This document shows, in pieces, positions 56,594-64,000 of a stretch of 64,000 bases of DNA. Positions within the stretch are counted from its first letter, which is position 1. The number at the start of each line of letters is the position of its first letter. The translations under genes and the position numbers were made by a program. The stretch comes from Simplicispira sp. 125 (GTDB taxonomy: Bacteria > Pseudomonadota > Gammaproteobacteria > Burkholderiales > Burkholderiaceae_C). The stretch is from positions 1,302,001 to 1,366,000 of the forward strand of contig NZ_QEKM01000001.1 of NCBI RefSeq assembly GCF_003096555.1. Direction: 5' to 3'. The notes beneath the pieces are model-generated. The model was given only the letters and a program-made list of their open reading frames with translations, did no database searches and was not told the DNA's origin.

Positions 56594-57067
56594 TCAAAGC
56601 TGGAAGTCGCTGTGCAGGCGCTGCGCAAGTTCTTGCAGACCCAGGCTGGTCAGGTCCAGCGCATGGCTGTCCGCCACCCGTTGGCGGGACCCACTGTCCA
56701 GGTGCGCCAGCAACTCGCCCAGAAAGGGGTTGGAGGCGAACACCACGATGCTTCCGACACGCTGCTCGGCGACCGCCGCGCCGACGGCATCGGCAATCTG
56801 CTGCGCAAAGATGCGGCGTTCATGCTCCTGGGGACTGCTGCGCGGCGCCAGACCCGAGCGGCCGGCAATCGCATGCCCGGCCGGCTCATGGCCGGCGTCG
56901 GCGCCGTGCAAGCGGCTTTGCGGATGCAGCAAGCACTCCACTTCCGTCCAGCGCCCTGGTTTGGTGGAGTCCTGCTCCAGCACACGGGCTTTCGAACCAT
57001 TGGCCACTACCGCCCAGACTGGTTTTTCCATGGTGCGCCCCGCTTTCGGTGTGAAAAGAATTTTCAT
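56594..57067 (-). CDS. Host attachment family protein
   Basis: The 157-residue protein has WAVVANGSKARVLEQ, the region HERRIFAQQIADAVGAAVAEQRVGSIVVFASNPFLGELLAHL and DLTSLGLQELAQRLHSDF, matching the host_attach/baeRF-like family. The family name comes from plant-associated bacteria; a nucleic-acid or ribosome-related role is also plausible for the eRF1-like fold. The ATG at 57067 has GGGGGGAAG just upstream. Confidence 0.85.
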   Translation of the reverse strand: MKILFTPKAGRTMEKPVWAVVANGSKARVLEQDSTKPGRWTEVECLLHPQSRLHGADAGHEPAGHAIAGRSGLAPRSSPQEHERRIFAQQIADAVGAAVAEQRVGSIVVFASNPFLGELLAHLDSGSRQRVADSHALDLTSLGLQELAQRLHSDFQL

Positions 57068-57207
57068 CTTCCCCCCATGGACCAGGCCGGTCAAGCCAGC
57101 AACCCGCCGCGCGCGCACCGGGCCAGCCCTCGGCGCACAGCGCCGGGATCAGGCTGCGTTTTTGCCGGCTGCTTTTCTTTCCGGCGGTGCCGTGCAAAAC
57201 AAGGGCC

Positions 57208-57262
57208 AAATCAGCCTCTGGGGCTTATCCGTCAAGCGCCAGCAGCTATCAAAACAGGGGTT
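57208..57262 (-). repeat. Interspersed repeat, copy 9, at right junction of the stress block
   Basis: CAGCCTCTGGGGCTTATCCG, then TCAAGCGCCAGCAGCTATCA, match the family. It abuts the metI 3' end, as copy 8 does at the other junction. Confidence 0.75.
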
Positions 57263-57928
57263 TCAGCGGTGGCTCAGGCGGCGCACGGCCCAGTCGCCCA
57301 GGCTCTGGATGGCCTGCACGAAAAAGATCAGCACCACCACCACGGCCAGCATGATGTCGGGCAGAAAGCGCTGGTAGCCGTAGCGGATGCCCAGGTCGCC
57401 CAGGCCGCCGCCGCCGATCGCGCCGGCCATGGCCGAGTAGCCGGTCAGGCTCACGAAGCTGATGGTCAGGCCGGCGACGATGCCAGGCAGCGCCTCGGGC
57501 AGCAAAATCTTCCAGACGATCTGGCCGGTGGTCGCGCCCATCGACTGGGCGGCCTCGACCAGGCCGTTGTCGACCTCGCGCAGCGCGGTCTCGACCAGGC
57601 GCGCGATGAAGGGCGCGGCCGCCAGCGTCAGCGGCACCACGGCGGCGCCCGTGCCGATCGACGAGCCCGTGATGAAGCGCGTGAACGGGATGATGGCCAC
57701 CAGCAGGATGATGAACGGCGTCGAGCGCACGGCGTTCACGATCCAGCCCACGGTCTTGTTGAGCGGGCTGTTTTCGAGCACGCCGCCCTGGTCGGTCAGG
57801 CGCAGGAACACGCCCAGCGGGATGCCGATGAGCGCGCCGACGACGCCCGAGATGCCGACCATGACGATGGTTTCCCACAGCGAGGTGGCAAACAGCTCCA
57901 GCATCATTTCAGAGAAATTTTCAAACAT
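57263..57928 (-). CDS. metI: Methionine ABC transporter permease MetI
   Basis: MetI is the membrane subunit of the D- and L-methionine importer. The 221-residue protein has five spans and the EAA motif VEAAQSMGATTGQIVWKILLPEALPG; the C-terminus is LGDWAVRRLSHR. It follows metN after 3 bases. A second copy of its last 117 bases lies at 51441. Confidence 0.95.
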   Translation of the reverse strand: MFENFSEMMLELFATSLWETIVMVGISGVVGALIGIPLGVFLRLTDQGGVLENSPLNKTVGWIVNAVRSTPFIILLVAIIPFTRFITGSSIGTGAAVVPLTLAAAPFIARLVETALREVDNGLVEAAQSMGATTGQIVWKILLPEALPGIVAGLTISFVSLTGYSAMAGAIGGGGLGDLGIRYGYQRFLPDIMLAVVVVLIFFVQAIQSLGDWAVRRLSHR

Positions 57929-57931
57929 CGC

Positions 57932-58975
57932 TCAATCCTTGCTCGGCACTTCTTCGACCTGCACGCCATGCTGGCGCAGGTGCGCAACGGCACTTTGAAT
58001 CTGTTCGGCCGCGCCGCTGGCAAACACCGCCAGCGACCCGAAGGGCTGGTCCTGGATCTCGTCGATCTGGCCGTGCAGGATGGACAGCTCCAGCCCCAGG
58101 TCGCGGATCAGGTGCGACAGGATGGGCTGGTAGGCGCTCTCGCCCGCATACGACAGGCGCAGCAGCTGGCCGACGCCGCCGCTGAGCCCGGCCGAGAGCT
58201 GGCGCACGCGCGCCATCACGCTGGCGGGCAGCTCCTGCGGCACGATCTCGTCGATCAGGCTCTTGGTGATGGCCTGCTGCGGGCGCGTGAACACGTCCAG
58301 CACCCGGCCCTGCTCGACGATGCGGCCGGCGTCGATCACGGCCACACGGTCGGCCACCTGCTTGATGACCTGCATCTGGTGCGTGATGAGCACCACCGTG
58401 AGGCCCATCTCCTTGTTCACCTTGCGCAGCAAATCCAGAATGGAGCGTGTGGTTTCGGGGTCGAGCGCCGAGGTCGCCTCGTCGCTCAGCAGCACCTTGG
58501 GCCGGCTGGCGAGCGCGCGCGCAATGCCCACGCGCTGCTTTTGCCCGCCGCTGATCTGCGCCGGGTAGCGCTCGGCCAGGGCGGTGAGGCCGACCAGTTC
58601 GAGCAGCGGGTCCACGCGCCGGCGGATTTCGTCCCTGGACATGCCCGCGAGTTCGAGCGGCAGCGCGGCGTTGTCGAACACGGTGCGCGAAGACAGCAGG
58701 TTGAAATGCTGGAACACCATGCCGATGTCGCGGCGCGCGGCGCGCAGCTTGGCGTCGTTCAGCTGGGTCAGGTCGCGGCCATTGACGATGACAGCGCCAG
58801 CGGTGGGGCGGTTGAGCAGGTTGATGGTGCGCACCAGCGAGCTTTTGCCCGCGCCGCTCTTGCCGATTATGCCGAACACCTCGCCTGGCGGAATGTGCAG
58901 GTCGATGCCGCGCAGGGCTTCGACGGGGCCCGTAGGGCCCGGGTAGGTCTGGGAAAGTCCCCGTAACTCGATCAT
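57932..58975 (-). CDS. metN: Methionine ABC transporter ATP-binding protein MetN
   Basis: MetN has 347 residues with Walker [17 protein letters not shown]-loop [13 protein letters not shown], signature [15 protein letters not shown] and Walker [15 protein letters not shown]-terminal NIL domain ([20 protein letters not shown]) binds methionine and shuts the transporter. The ATG at 58975 gives the canonical [11 protein letters not shown] start. Confidence 0.95.
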   Translation of the reverse strand: MIELRGLSQTYPGPTGPVEALRGIDLHIPPGEVFGIIGKSGAGKSSLVRTINLLNRPTAGAVIVNGRDLTQLNDAKLRAARRDIGMVFQHFNLLSSRTVFDNAALPLELAGMSRDEIRRRVDPLLELVGLTALAERYPAQISGGQKQRVGIARALASRPKVLLSDEATSALDPETTRSILDLLRKVNKEMGLTVVLITHQMQVIKQVADRVAVIDAGRIVEQGRVLDVFTRPQQAITKSLIDEIVPQELPASVMARVRQLSAGLSGGVGQLLRLSYAGESAYQPILSHLIRDLGLELSILHGQIDEIQDQPFGSLAVFASGAAEQIQSAVAHLRQHGVQVEEVPSKD

Positions 58976-59082
58976 GGGAAAAACAGGCTCTCGCACGCCG
59001 GCTGCGCTGCGAAAACCCGTGGATAAATAGGTATAAAAAAAGAGGATGCAGCACTGGGCACACGGCAGGCGGCGGTTGTCAA

Positions 59083-59143
59083 CTATGCTTTTCATAGCTG
59101 TCAGCGCTTGCTGTTATTGCCTTAGAGCCTGTTTAGGCTCTAA
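59083..59143 (+). repeat. Interspersed repeat, copy 10, with perfect hairpin
   Basis: TTCATAGCTGTCAGCGCTTG matches the repeat family. Next to it, TTAGAGCC (59122-59129) pairs with GGCTCTAA (59136-59143) across 6 bases. It sits in the 311-base gap upstream of metN and could end the sbp transcript. I see no intact gene in that gap. Confidence 0.6.
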
Positions 59144-59286
59144 AAGCTGCAGGGGCTCAATTATGGCGCACTGCAACAAGTTGCGTGCGGCCCAAGGGCC
59201 AACGCAGCCGCCAGGCGGCGGCCGTGGTGCCCAGCAGGCGCTGCAGCGGCGCCGGGGCCGCGGGTGCGGCGGGGGCCGGCACGGCC

Positions 59287-60312
59287 TTACTTTTTGGCAT
59301 AAATTTGGTCGAACAGGCCGCCATCGGCAAAGTGCAGTTTGCTCACGTTCGCCCAGCCGCCAAAGGCCTGGTCGATGGTGAACAGCGACAACTGGGGAAA
59401 CTGCGCCGCGTACTTGGCGCGGGCCTTCTCGCCCGTGGGGCGGTAGAAGTTCTTGCCGGCGATGTCCTGGCCTTCGTCCGAATACAAATACGCCAGATAG
59501 GCTTGCGCCACCTTGCGCGTGCCTTTTTTGTCCACGTTCTTGTCGACCACCGCCACCACGGGCTCGGCCAGGATGCTGATGGAGGGCACGACGATTTCGA
59601 ACTTCTCGGCGCCAAATTCCTTGAGCACCAGATAGGCCTCGTTCTCCCAGGCCAGCAGCACATCGCCCATGGCGCGCTGCGCAAAGGTGATGGTGGCGCC
59701 GCGCGCGCCGGTGTCCAGCACGGGCACGTTCTTGTACAGGCGGGCGACAAAGTCCTTGGCGCTGGCCTCGCTGCCGCCGCCCTGGCGCTTGCCGTATTCC
59801 CAGGCGGCCAGGTAGTTCCACTGCGCGCCGGCCGAGGTCTTGGGGTTGGGTGTGATCACGGCGACGCCGGGTTTGACCAGATCGCCCCAGTCCTGGATGG
59901 CCTTGGGATTGCCCTTCTTGACCAGAAAGACGATGGTCGAGGTGTAGGGTGCCGAGTTGTGCGGCAGGCGCTTTTGCCAGTCCGGCGCCACCAGCGCACC
60001 GTGTTTCACCAGCGCATCGATGTCCGGCGCCAGGCCCAGCGTCACCACGTCGGCGCTGATGCCATCGATCACCGAGCGCGCCTGCTTGCCCGAGCCGCCG
60101 TGCGACTGCTGGATGGCCACGTCCTGCCCGCTCGTGGCCTTCCAGTGGCGGGCAAAGGCCTGGTTGAACTGCACATACAGCTCCCGCGTCGGGTCGTAGG
60201 ACACATTGAGCAAGGTCACGGATTGGGCAAACGACGGCAATGCCGTCAGGGCCAAGGCGCTGGCCAGGGCGGTGGCAAAAGGAAACTTGATAAAGTGGCG
60301 GCGAAGTTGCAT
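59287..60312 (-). CDS. sbp: Sulfate-binding protein, second copy
   Basis: The 341-residue periplasmic protein has a signal peptide ([18 protein letters not shown]) and the same fold as the cysP product: [57 protein letters not shown] and [17 protein letters not shown]. No permease genes adjoin, so it probably feeds the same CysTWA transporter. The promoter box is shared with cysP. Confidence 0.94.
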   Translation of the reverse strand: MQLRRHFIKFPFATALASALALTALPSFAQSVTLLNVSYDPTRELYVQFNQAFARHWKATSGQDVAIQQSHGGSGKQARSVIDGISADVVTLGLAPDIDALVKHGALVAPDWQKRLPHNSAPYTSTIVFLVKKGNPKAIQDWGDLVKPGVAVITPNPKTSAGAQWNYLAAWEYGKRQGGGSEASAKDFVARLYKNVPVLDTGARGATITFAQRAMGDVLLAWENEAYLVLKEFGAEKFEIVVPSISILAEPVVAVVDKNVDKKGTRKVAQAYLAYLYSDEGQDIAGKNFYRPTGEKARAKYAAQFPQLSLFTIDQAFGGWANVSKLHFADGGLFDQIYAKK

Positions 60313-60377
60313 GGGGGCCTCGGAAGAATGTTGGAAACGGTGCAAGCCACCGGTGCAATGCATTCTGCAAGGCCATC

Positions 60378-60407
60378 TTAAAAACTGAAACGAATAAAAT
60401 TTCAGTT
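60378..60407 (-). promoter_or_regulatory. Shared sulfur-gene promoter box, sbp copy
   Basis: TTAAAAACTGAAACGAATA (60378-60396) matches the cysP box in 17 of 19 bases. It also starts an inverted repeat: AACTGAAA (60383-60390) and TTTCAGTT (60400-60407) with 9 bases between. Confidence 0.6.
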
Positions 60408-60449
60408 CTTTATACCCAAAAGCATAGAACCAACCCACAAGGAATTTTC

Positions 60450-60722
60450 ATGGCACGTACCGTCCACTGCATCAAACTCGGCAAGGAAGCCGAAGGCCTC
60501 GACTTTCCCCCCTACCCTGGCGACCTGGGCAAGCGCATCTGGCAAAGCGTGAGCAAAGAGGCCTGGGCCGGCTGGCTCAAGCACCAGACCATGCTGGTGA
60601 ACGAGAACCGCTTGAACCTGGCCGACGCCCGTGCGCGCCAATACCTGGCACGCCAGATGGAACAGCATTTCTTTGGCGGCGGCGCCGACGCAGTGCAAGG
60701 TTACGTGCCGCCCAGCGCCTGA
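60450..60722 (+). CDS. yggX: YggX, Fe(II)-trafficking/oxidative damage protection protein
   Basis: The 90-residue cytoplasmic protein matches YggX throughout: [35 protein letters not shown]-like [24 protein letters not shown] and the C-terminal [15 protein letters not shown]. It carries Fe(II) and protects Fe-S enzymes from oxidative damage. An intrinsic terminator lies 24 bases downstream. Confidence 0.95.
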   Translation: MARTVHCIKLGKEAEGLDFPPYPGDLGKRIWQSVSKEAWAGWLKHQTMLVNENRLNLADARARQYLARQMEQHFFGGGADAVQGYVPPSA

Positions 60723-60746
60723 AAAACGGCTTGCGCAGACACTCCG

Positions 60747-60769
60747 GCGCCCTTCGTGGCGCCTTTTTG
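60747..60769 (+). terminator. Intrinsic terminator of yggX
   Basis: GGCGCC pairs with GGCGCC across CTTCGT, followed by TTTTT, between yggX and mnmC. Confidence 0.75.
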
Positions 60770-60800
60770 CATTGATTTTTTGAACGCGCAGCACCCCACC

Positions 60801-62711
60801 ATGGCCGAACGCATTGATTGGCTCGACGACGGAACCCCCTACAGCCCGCGCTTTGGCGACCGTTACCACAGTGAGCACGGCGGCATGGCGCAGGCGCGCG
60901 ATGTCTTTTTGCACGGCTGCGGTCTGCCGCAGGCCTGGGCCGGGGCGACGCAGTGGCGCATTCTGGAAACGGGCTTTGGCTTTGGGCTGAACTTCCTCAC
61001 CACCTGGGCCGCCTGGCGTGCCGACCCGCAGCAGCCCACGCTGCTGCACTTTGTCTCGCTCGAAGCCTGGCCCGTGTCCACCGACGACCTGCTGCGCGCC
61101 GCCGCGCGCCACCCCGAGCTACAGCCGCTGGCACAGGAACTGTGCGCGCAATACTGGGGCCTGCTGCCGGGTGTGCACCGCCTGTGGTTCGATGGCGGGC
61201 GCGTGCTGCTCACGCTGTGCATCGGCGACGCACAGGCCTTGCTGCGCCAGCAGCACTGGGAGGTGGATTCGATCTACCTCGACGGTTTCAGCCCGCAGGC
61301 CAACCCCGAAATATGGAGCCTGCACACCCTCAAGGCCGTGGCGCGCTGCTGTCACCGCGGCACCCGCCTGGCCACCTGGACCATTGCCCGCGCGGTGCGC
61401 GACGCCCTCACCCAATGCGGCTTTGTCGTGAAAAAAGTGCCGGGCGTGCCGCCCAAACGCGACAACCTGCACGCCACCTTCAACCCCGCGTGGGAGCCAC
61501 GCACCAGCCGCACGAGCGAAACCACGGCCGAGCACCCGACCCCGGCGCGCTGCATGGTCATTGGCGCGGGCCTGGCGGGTGCCGCCAGCGCCGCCAGCCT
61601 GGCACGGCGCGGCTGGAGCGTGCAGGTGCTGGATGCTGCCGCCGCACCTGCCAGCGGCGCATCGGGCCTGCCCGTGGGGCTGTTTGCGCCCCACCTCTCG
61701 CCCGACGACAACATTTTTTCGCGCGTTTCGCGCAGCGGCGTGCGCGCCATGCTGCAGCAATCCCACGCCCTGCTGCAGCCGGGCCTGGACTGGAACCCCG
61801 GCGGCGTGCTGGAGTGCCGCCCGCCCGACAACCTGGGCCTGCCCAGCGGCTGGGAGCACGGCCCCGGCGCCGACTGGGGCCTGCCCGCCAGCCCGCAAAT
61901 CCTGCACGCGGCGGGCCTGCCCGAAGACAGCACCGCCTGCTGGCATGCGCGCGGTGGCTGGGTGCGGCCCGCGCGCCTGGTACAAAAGCTGCTGGCCCAG
62001 CCGGGCATCACCTGGCAGCCCCACAGCCAAGTAGCCACGCTGCAGCGCACCGCCCATGGCACCTGGCAGGCGCTCGATAGCGCAGGCCAGCCCCTGGCTG
62101 AAGCCGACGTGGTGGTGCTGGCCGCAGGCCCCGCCTGCAACACCTTGCTGGCCACGGTGCAAGCCCCCGCACTCCCCCTGCAGCCCGTGCGCGGCCAGCT
62201 GTCCTGGGGGCCGCAACCACCGGGCGCCACCGGGCTGCCGCCGTTCCCCGTCAATGGCAACGGTGGCCTGGTGGCGCATGTGCCGCACGAAAACGGCATG
62301 GCCTGGCACATGGGCTCCACTTTTGACCGCGATGTGGAACAGCTGCCCCTGCCACCCGAAGAACAGACCGCCGCCCACGCCACCAACTGGCAGCGCCTGC
62401 AGGCCCTGGTACCCGCCGCCACCCCGGCACTGCGCCCGGCGTTTGAAGGCAGCGCAGCCAACAGCCTGCACGCCTGGGCCAGCGTGCGCTGCACCGCTAT
62501 CGACCGCCTGCCCATCGTCGGCCCGGTAGCCCCCGCCCGCCTGCCCGGGCTGTGGGTGTGCACGGCCATGGGCGCCCGCGGGCTGACCCGTGCCGTGCTG
62601 TGCGGCGAACTACTGGCGGCGCGCCTGCAAGGGGAGCCCCTGCCGCTGGATGCGCGCCTGGCCCGTGCCATGGGCACCGAACGCTTGGACCCCACACCGA
62701 CTGCGGAATAA
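60801..62711 (+). CDS. mnmC: MnmC, bifunctional tRNA wobble-uridine modification enzyme
   Basis: MnmC makes mnm5s2U34 from cmnm5s2U34. The 636-residue protein has an N-terminal methyltransferase domain (WRILETGFGFGLNFLTTWAA, VDSIYLDGFSPQANPEIWS) and a C-terminal FAD-dependent oxidoreductase domain (ARCMVIGAGLAGAASAASLARRGWSVQVLD, RCTAIDRLPIVGPV). The ATG at 60801 gives the typical AERIDWLDDGTPYSPRFGD start. Confidence 0.95.
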   Translation: MAERIDWLDDGTPYSPRFGDRYHSEHGGMAQARDVFLHGCGLPQAWAGATQWRILETGFGFGLNFLTTWAAWRADPQQPTLLHFVSLEAWPVSTDDLLRAAARHPELQPLAQELCAQYWGLLPGVHRLWFDGGRVLLTLCIGDAQALLRQQHWEVDSIYLDGFSPQANPEIWSLHTLKAVARCCHRGTRLATWTIARAVRDALTQCGFVVKKVPGVPPKRDNLHATFNPAWEPRTSRTSETTAEHPTPARCMVIGAGLAGAASAASLARRGWSVQVLDAAAAPASGASGLPVGLFAPHLSPDDNIFSRVSRSGVRAMLQQSHALLQPGLDWNPGGVLECRPPDNLGLPSGWEHGPGADWGLPASPQILHAAGLPEDSTACWHARGGWVRPARLVQKLLAQPGITWQPHSQVATLQRTAHGTWQALDSAGQPLAEADVVVLAAGPACNTLLATVQAPALPLQPVRGQLSWGPQPPGATGLPPFPVNGNGGLVAHVPHENGMAWHMGSTFDRDVEQLPLPPEEQTAAHATNWQRLQALVPAATPALRPAFEGSAANSLHAWASVRCTAIDRLPIVGPVAPARLPGLWVCTAMGARGLTRAVLCGELLAARLQGEPLPLDARLARAMGTERLDPTPTAE

Positions 62712-62734
62712 GCTTATTCGCATATAGGAAGCAC

Positions 62735-62752
62735 AAAACAATCGTTTGTTTT
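62735..62752 (+). promoter_or_regulatory. Palindrome upstream of the TauE/SafE-cysI genes
   Basis: AAAACAA (62735-62741) and TTGTTTT (62746-62752) flank TCGT as a perfect inverted repeat, 29 bases before the start of the transporter gene. ATCGTTTG with a following TTTT partly resembles the cysP/sbp box, so CysB control is possible. Confidence 0.45.
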
Positions 62753-62780
62753 CATAAGCAGGCCCTCTACATTCGCGGCC

Positions 62781-63584
62781 ATGCCTGAATTTGCATTCGT
62801 TTTCGCTGGTTTTGCCGTAGGCCTCATCGTGGGGTTGACGGGGGTGGGCGGCGGCTCGCTCATGACGCCGGTGCTGATCTTCTTTTTCGGCGTAAAACCC
62901 CACCTGGCCATCGGCACCGACCTGCTGTTTGCCGCCTTTACCAAGATGGGCGGCACGGTCGGTCTGGCCCGTCAGCGGCTGGTGCCCTGGAGCGTGGTGG
63001 GCCTGCTGTGCGCGGGCAGCATTCCGGCGGCGCTGGCGTCGCTGTGGCTGCTGCAGCACCTGGGCCCGGCCAGCGAGCAGGTGCAGCACCTCATGACCAC
63101 AACCCTGGGCGCGGCCCTGCTGCTCACCGCCGCCGCCATGCTGTACAAGGTGGTGGTGTTTTCGGCCCAGCGCCAGGCCGCCGAACAGGCCGCACGCCAG
63201 GGCAGCGGCGCCGCCGCCACGCAGCCGCGCCATTGGAGCCTGCCGGTGCTGCTGGGCGCGGTCATCGGCACGCTGGTCACCTTTACCTCGGTGGGCGCAG
63301 GGGCCATTGGCGTCACCGTGCTGCTGCTCGTCTTTCCGCACCTGCCGCTGCCGCGCATCATTGCCGCCGACATTGCCTACGCCGTGCCGCTGACACTGGT
63401 GGCCGGCATGGGCCACGCATCGCTGGGTTCGGTCGACTGGGCCTTGCTGGCGCAGTTGCTGGCCGGTTCATTGCCGGGTATCTGGCTGGGCTCGCGCCTA
63501 GTCACCCGCACCCCAGAGCGGCTGATCCGCTCTGCCCTTTCGTTGCTGCTCGCCTGGGCGGGCGCCAAACTTGTTTTGATTTAA
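62781..63584 (+). CDS. TauE/SafE family sulfite exporter-like protein
   Basis: The 267-residue membrane protein has about eight spans and the TauE/SafE signature FAFVFAGFAVGLIVGLTGVGGGSLMTP and the second-repeat TSVGAGAIGVTVLLLVFP. Members export sulfite, sulfoacetate or other sulfur anions. It precedes cysI by 15 bases on the same strand, so it probably acts in sulfur assimilation, perhaps removing excess sulfite. Confidence 0.92.
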   Translation: MPEFAFVFAGFAVGLIVGLTGVGGGSLMTPVLIFFFGVKPHLAIGTDLLFAAFTKMGGTVGLARQRLVPWSVVGLLCAGSIPAALASLWLLQHLGPASEQVQHLMTTTLGAALLLTAAAMLYKVVVFSAQRQAAEQAARQGSGAAATQPRHWSLPVLLGAVIGTLVTFTSVGAGAIGVTVLLLVFPHLPLPRIIAADIAYAVPLTLVAGMGHASLGSVDWALLAQLLAGSLPGIWLGSRLVTRTPERLIRSALSLLLAWAGAKLVLI

Positions 63585-63599
63585 GAGGCTCGTTGCCCC

Positions 63600-64000
63600 A
63601 TGTACCAATACACCGACTTCGACAAGAAATTCGTTCAGCTGCGCGCCGAGCAGTTCCGCGACCAGCTTGAGCGCTGGGAGCGTGGTGAACTGACCGACGA
63701 ACAGCTTTTGCCACTGCGCCTGCAAAACGGCTGGTACATCCAGCGCTACGCGCCCATGGCGCGCATTGCCGTGCCCTATGGCGAAATCAGCAGCACGCAA
63801 CTGCGCACGCTGGCCCACATTGCGCGCGAGTACGACAAGCCCGCACCTGAACTGCTGGCACACGCCCAGGCCACACAAGACGCATTGCAGGACGCGCAGC
63901 CCGGCGCAACGCTGGCCGCACCGCCGCTGCGCTACGGCTACGGCCACTTCACCACGCGCACCAATGTGCAATTCAACTGGATTCCCCTCCACCGCGCGGC
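63600..64000 (+). CDS. cysI: Sulfite/nitrite reductase CysI, N-terminal part
   Basis: The frame is open to the window edge: MYQYTDFDKKFVQLRAEQFR, QNGWYIQRYAPMARIAVPYG and RYGYGHFTTRTNVQFNWIPL. These match the first ferredoxin-like half-domain of assimilatory sulfite reductase hemoprotein subunits. The siroheme and cluster cysteines lie beyond the window. It is the second gene of the TauE-cysI pair. Confidence in the family is high; nitrite reductase of the same family is the alternative. Confidence 0.88.
   Translation, partial: MYQYTDFDKKFVQLRAEQFRDQLERWERGELTDEQLLPLRLQNGWYIQRYAPMARIAVPYGEISSTQLRTLAHIAREYDKPAPELLAHAQATQDALQDAQPGATLAAPPLRYGYGHFTTRTNVQFNWIPLHRA

Noticed and set aside
62706..62719. 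Palindrome GAATAAGCTTATTC over the mnmC stop
   Set aside because: It is perfect but has no loop and no T run, and it overlaps the coding end, so neither terminator nor operator can be supported.

Overview
The window is high-GC DNA of a betaproteobacterium, most likely family Comamonadaceae (Acidovorax/Simplicispira-like). The evidence is the protein types, the NnrS/DUF2249 pair, the divergent ppa/hppA arrangement, and at least ten scattered copies of a roughly 50-bp interspersed repeat with AGCGCTTG/CAAGCGCT arms that I associate with this family. The genus is an inference; no rRNA or marker gene is present.

Layout. 0.2-6.1 kb: a sufBCDSU-sufT Fe-S cluster operon whose sufD is broken by a frame change at a run of seven C. 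6.2-7.8 kb: DUF2249 and nnrS under an NsrR-like nitric-oxide operator. 7.9-9.3 kb: an IS110-family (IS1111-type) insertion sequence. 9.4-14.9 kb: a chemoreceptor, a remnant of a second chemoreceptor, then soluble and membrane pyrophosphatases (ppa, hppA) facing apart. 15-17.3 kb: a large DUF1631 protein. 17.4-23.1 kb: a TetR regulator with twin operators facing a TolC/HlyD/ABC-2/ABC-2 export operon whose last gene runs into a fold-back MITE. 23.1-27.1 kb is an accessory patch: a truncated coiled-coil gene behind a Fur-like box, an unrecognised secreted protein, a phage-like gene fragment, and an IS701-type transposase split by an IS3-type element. 27.1-31.1 kb: hrpA. 31.2-35 kb: a two-component system followed by an EptA-type lipid A phosphoethanolamine transferase. 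35.1-39.4 kb: argA, an HD-GYP protein, a Rossmann protein and dsbB. 39.4-43.6 kb: the sulfate transporter cysP-T-W-A. 43.7-49.4 kb: a second MITE with intact target duplication, a TDT-family transporter, HDOD protein, LysR/azoR pair, FMN reductase and metQ. 49.5-51.4 kb: a DUF6817-like protein and a lipoate ligase-type protein. 51.4-57.4 kb: a stress-type gene block (FtsH paralogue, two phosphoribosyltransferases, a hydrolase, a zinc alcohol dehydrogenase, a host-attachment-family protein) bounded by two copies of the metI 3' end. 57.3-64 kb: metI, metN, a second sulfate-binding protein, yggX, mnmC, a TauE/SafE transporter and the start of cysI.

Sulfur and iron recur as themes: suf operon, two sulfate-binding proteins sharing a promoter box, the Cys transporter, cysI, methionine transport, YggX and a Fur-like site. 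I see no tRNA, rRNA or CRISPR array. The less ordinary content lies in the mobile and recombined DNA: the two MITEs, the IS110 element with its untranslated 3' region, the in-frame repeat inside hrpA, and the metI-bounded gene block.
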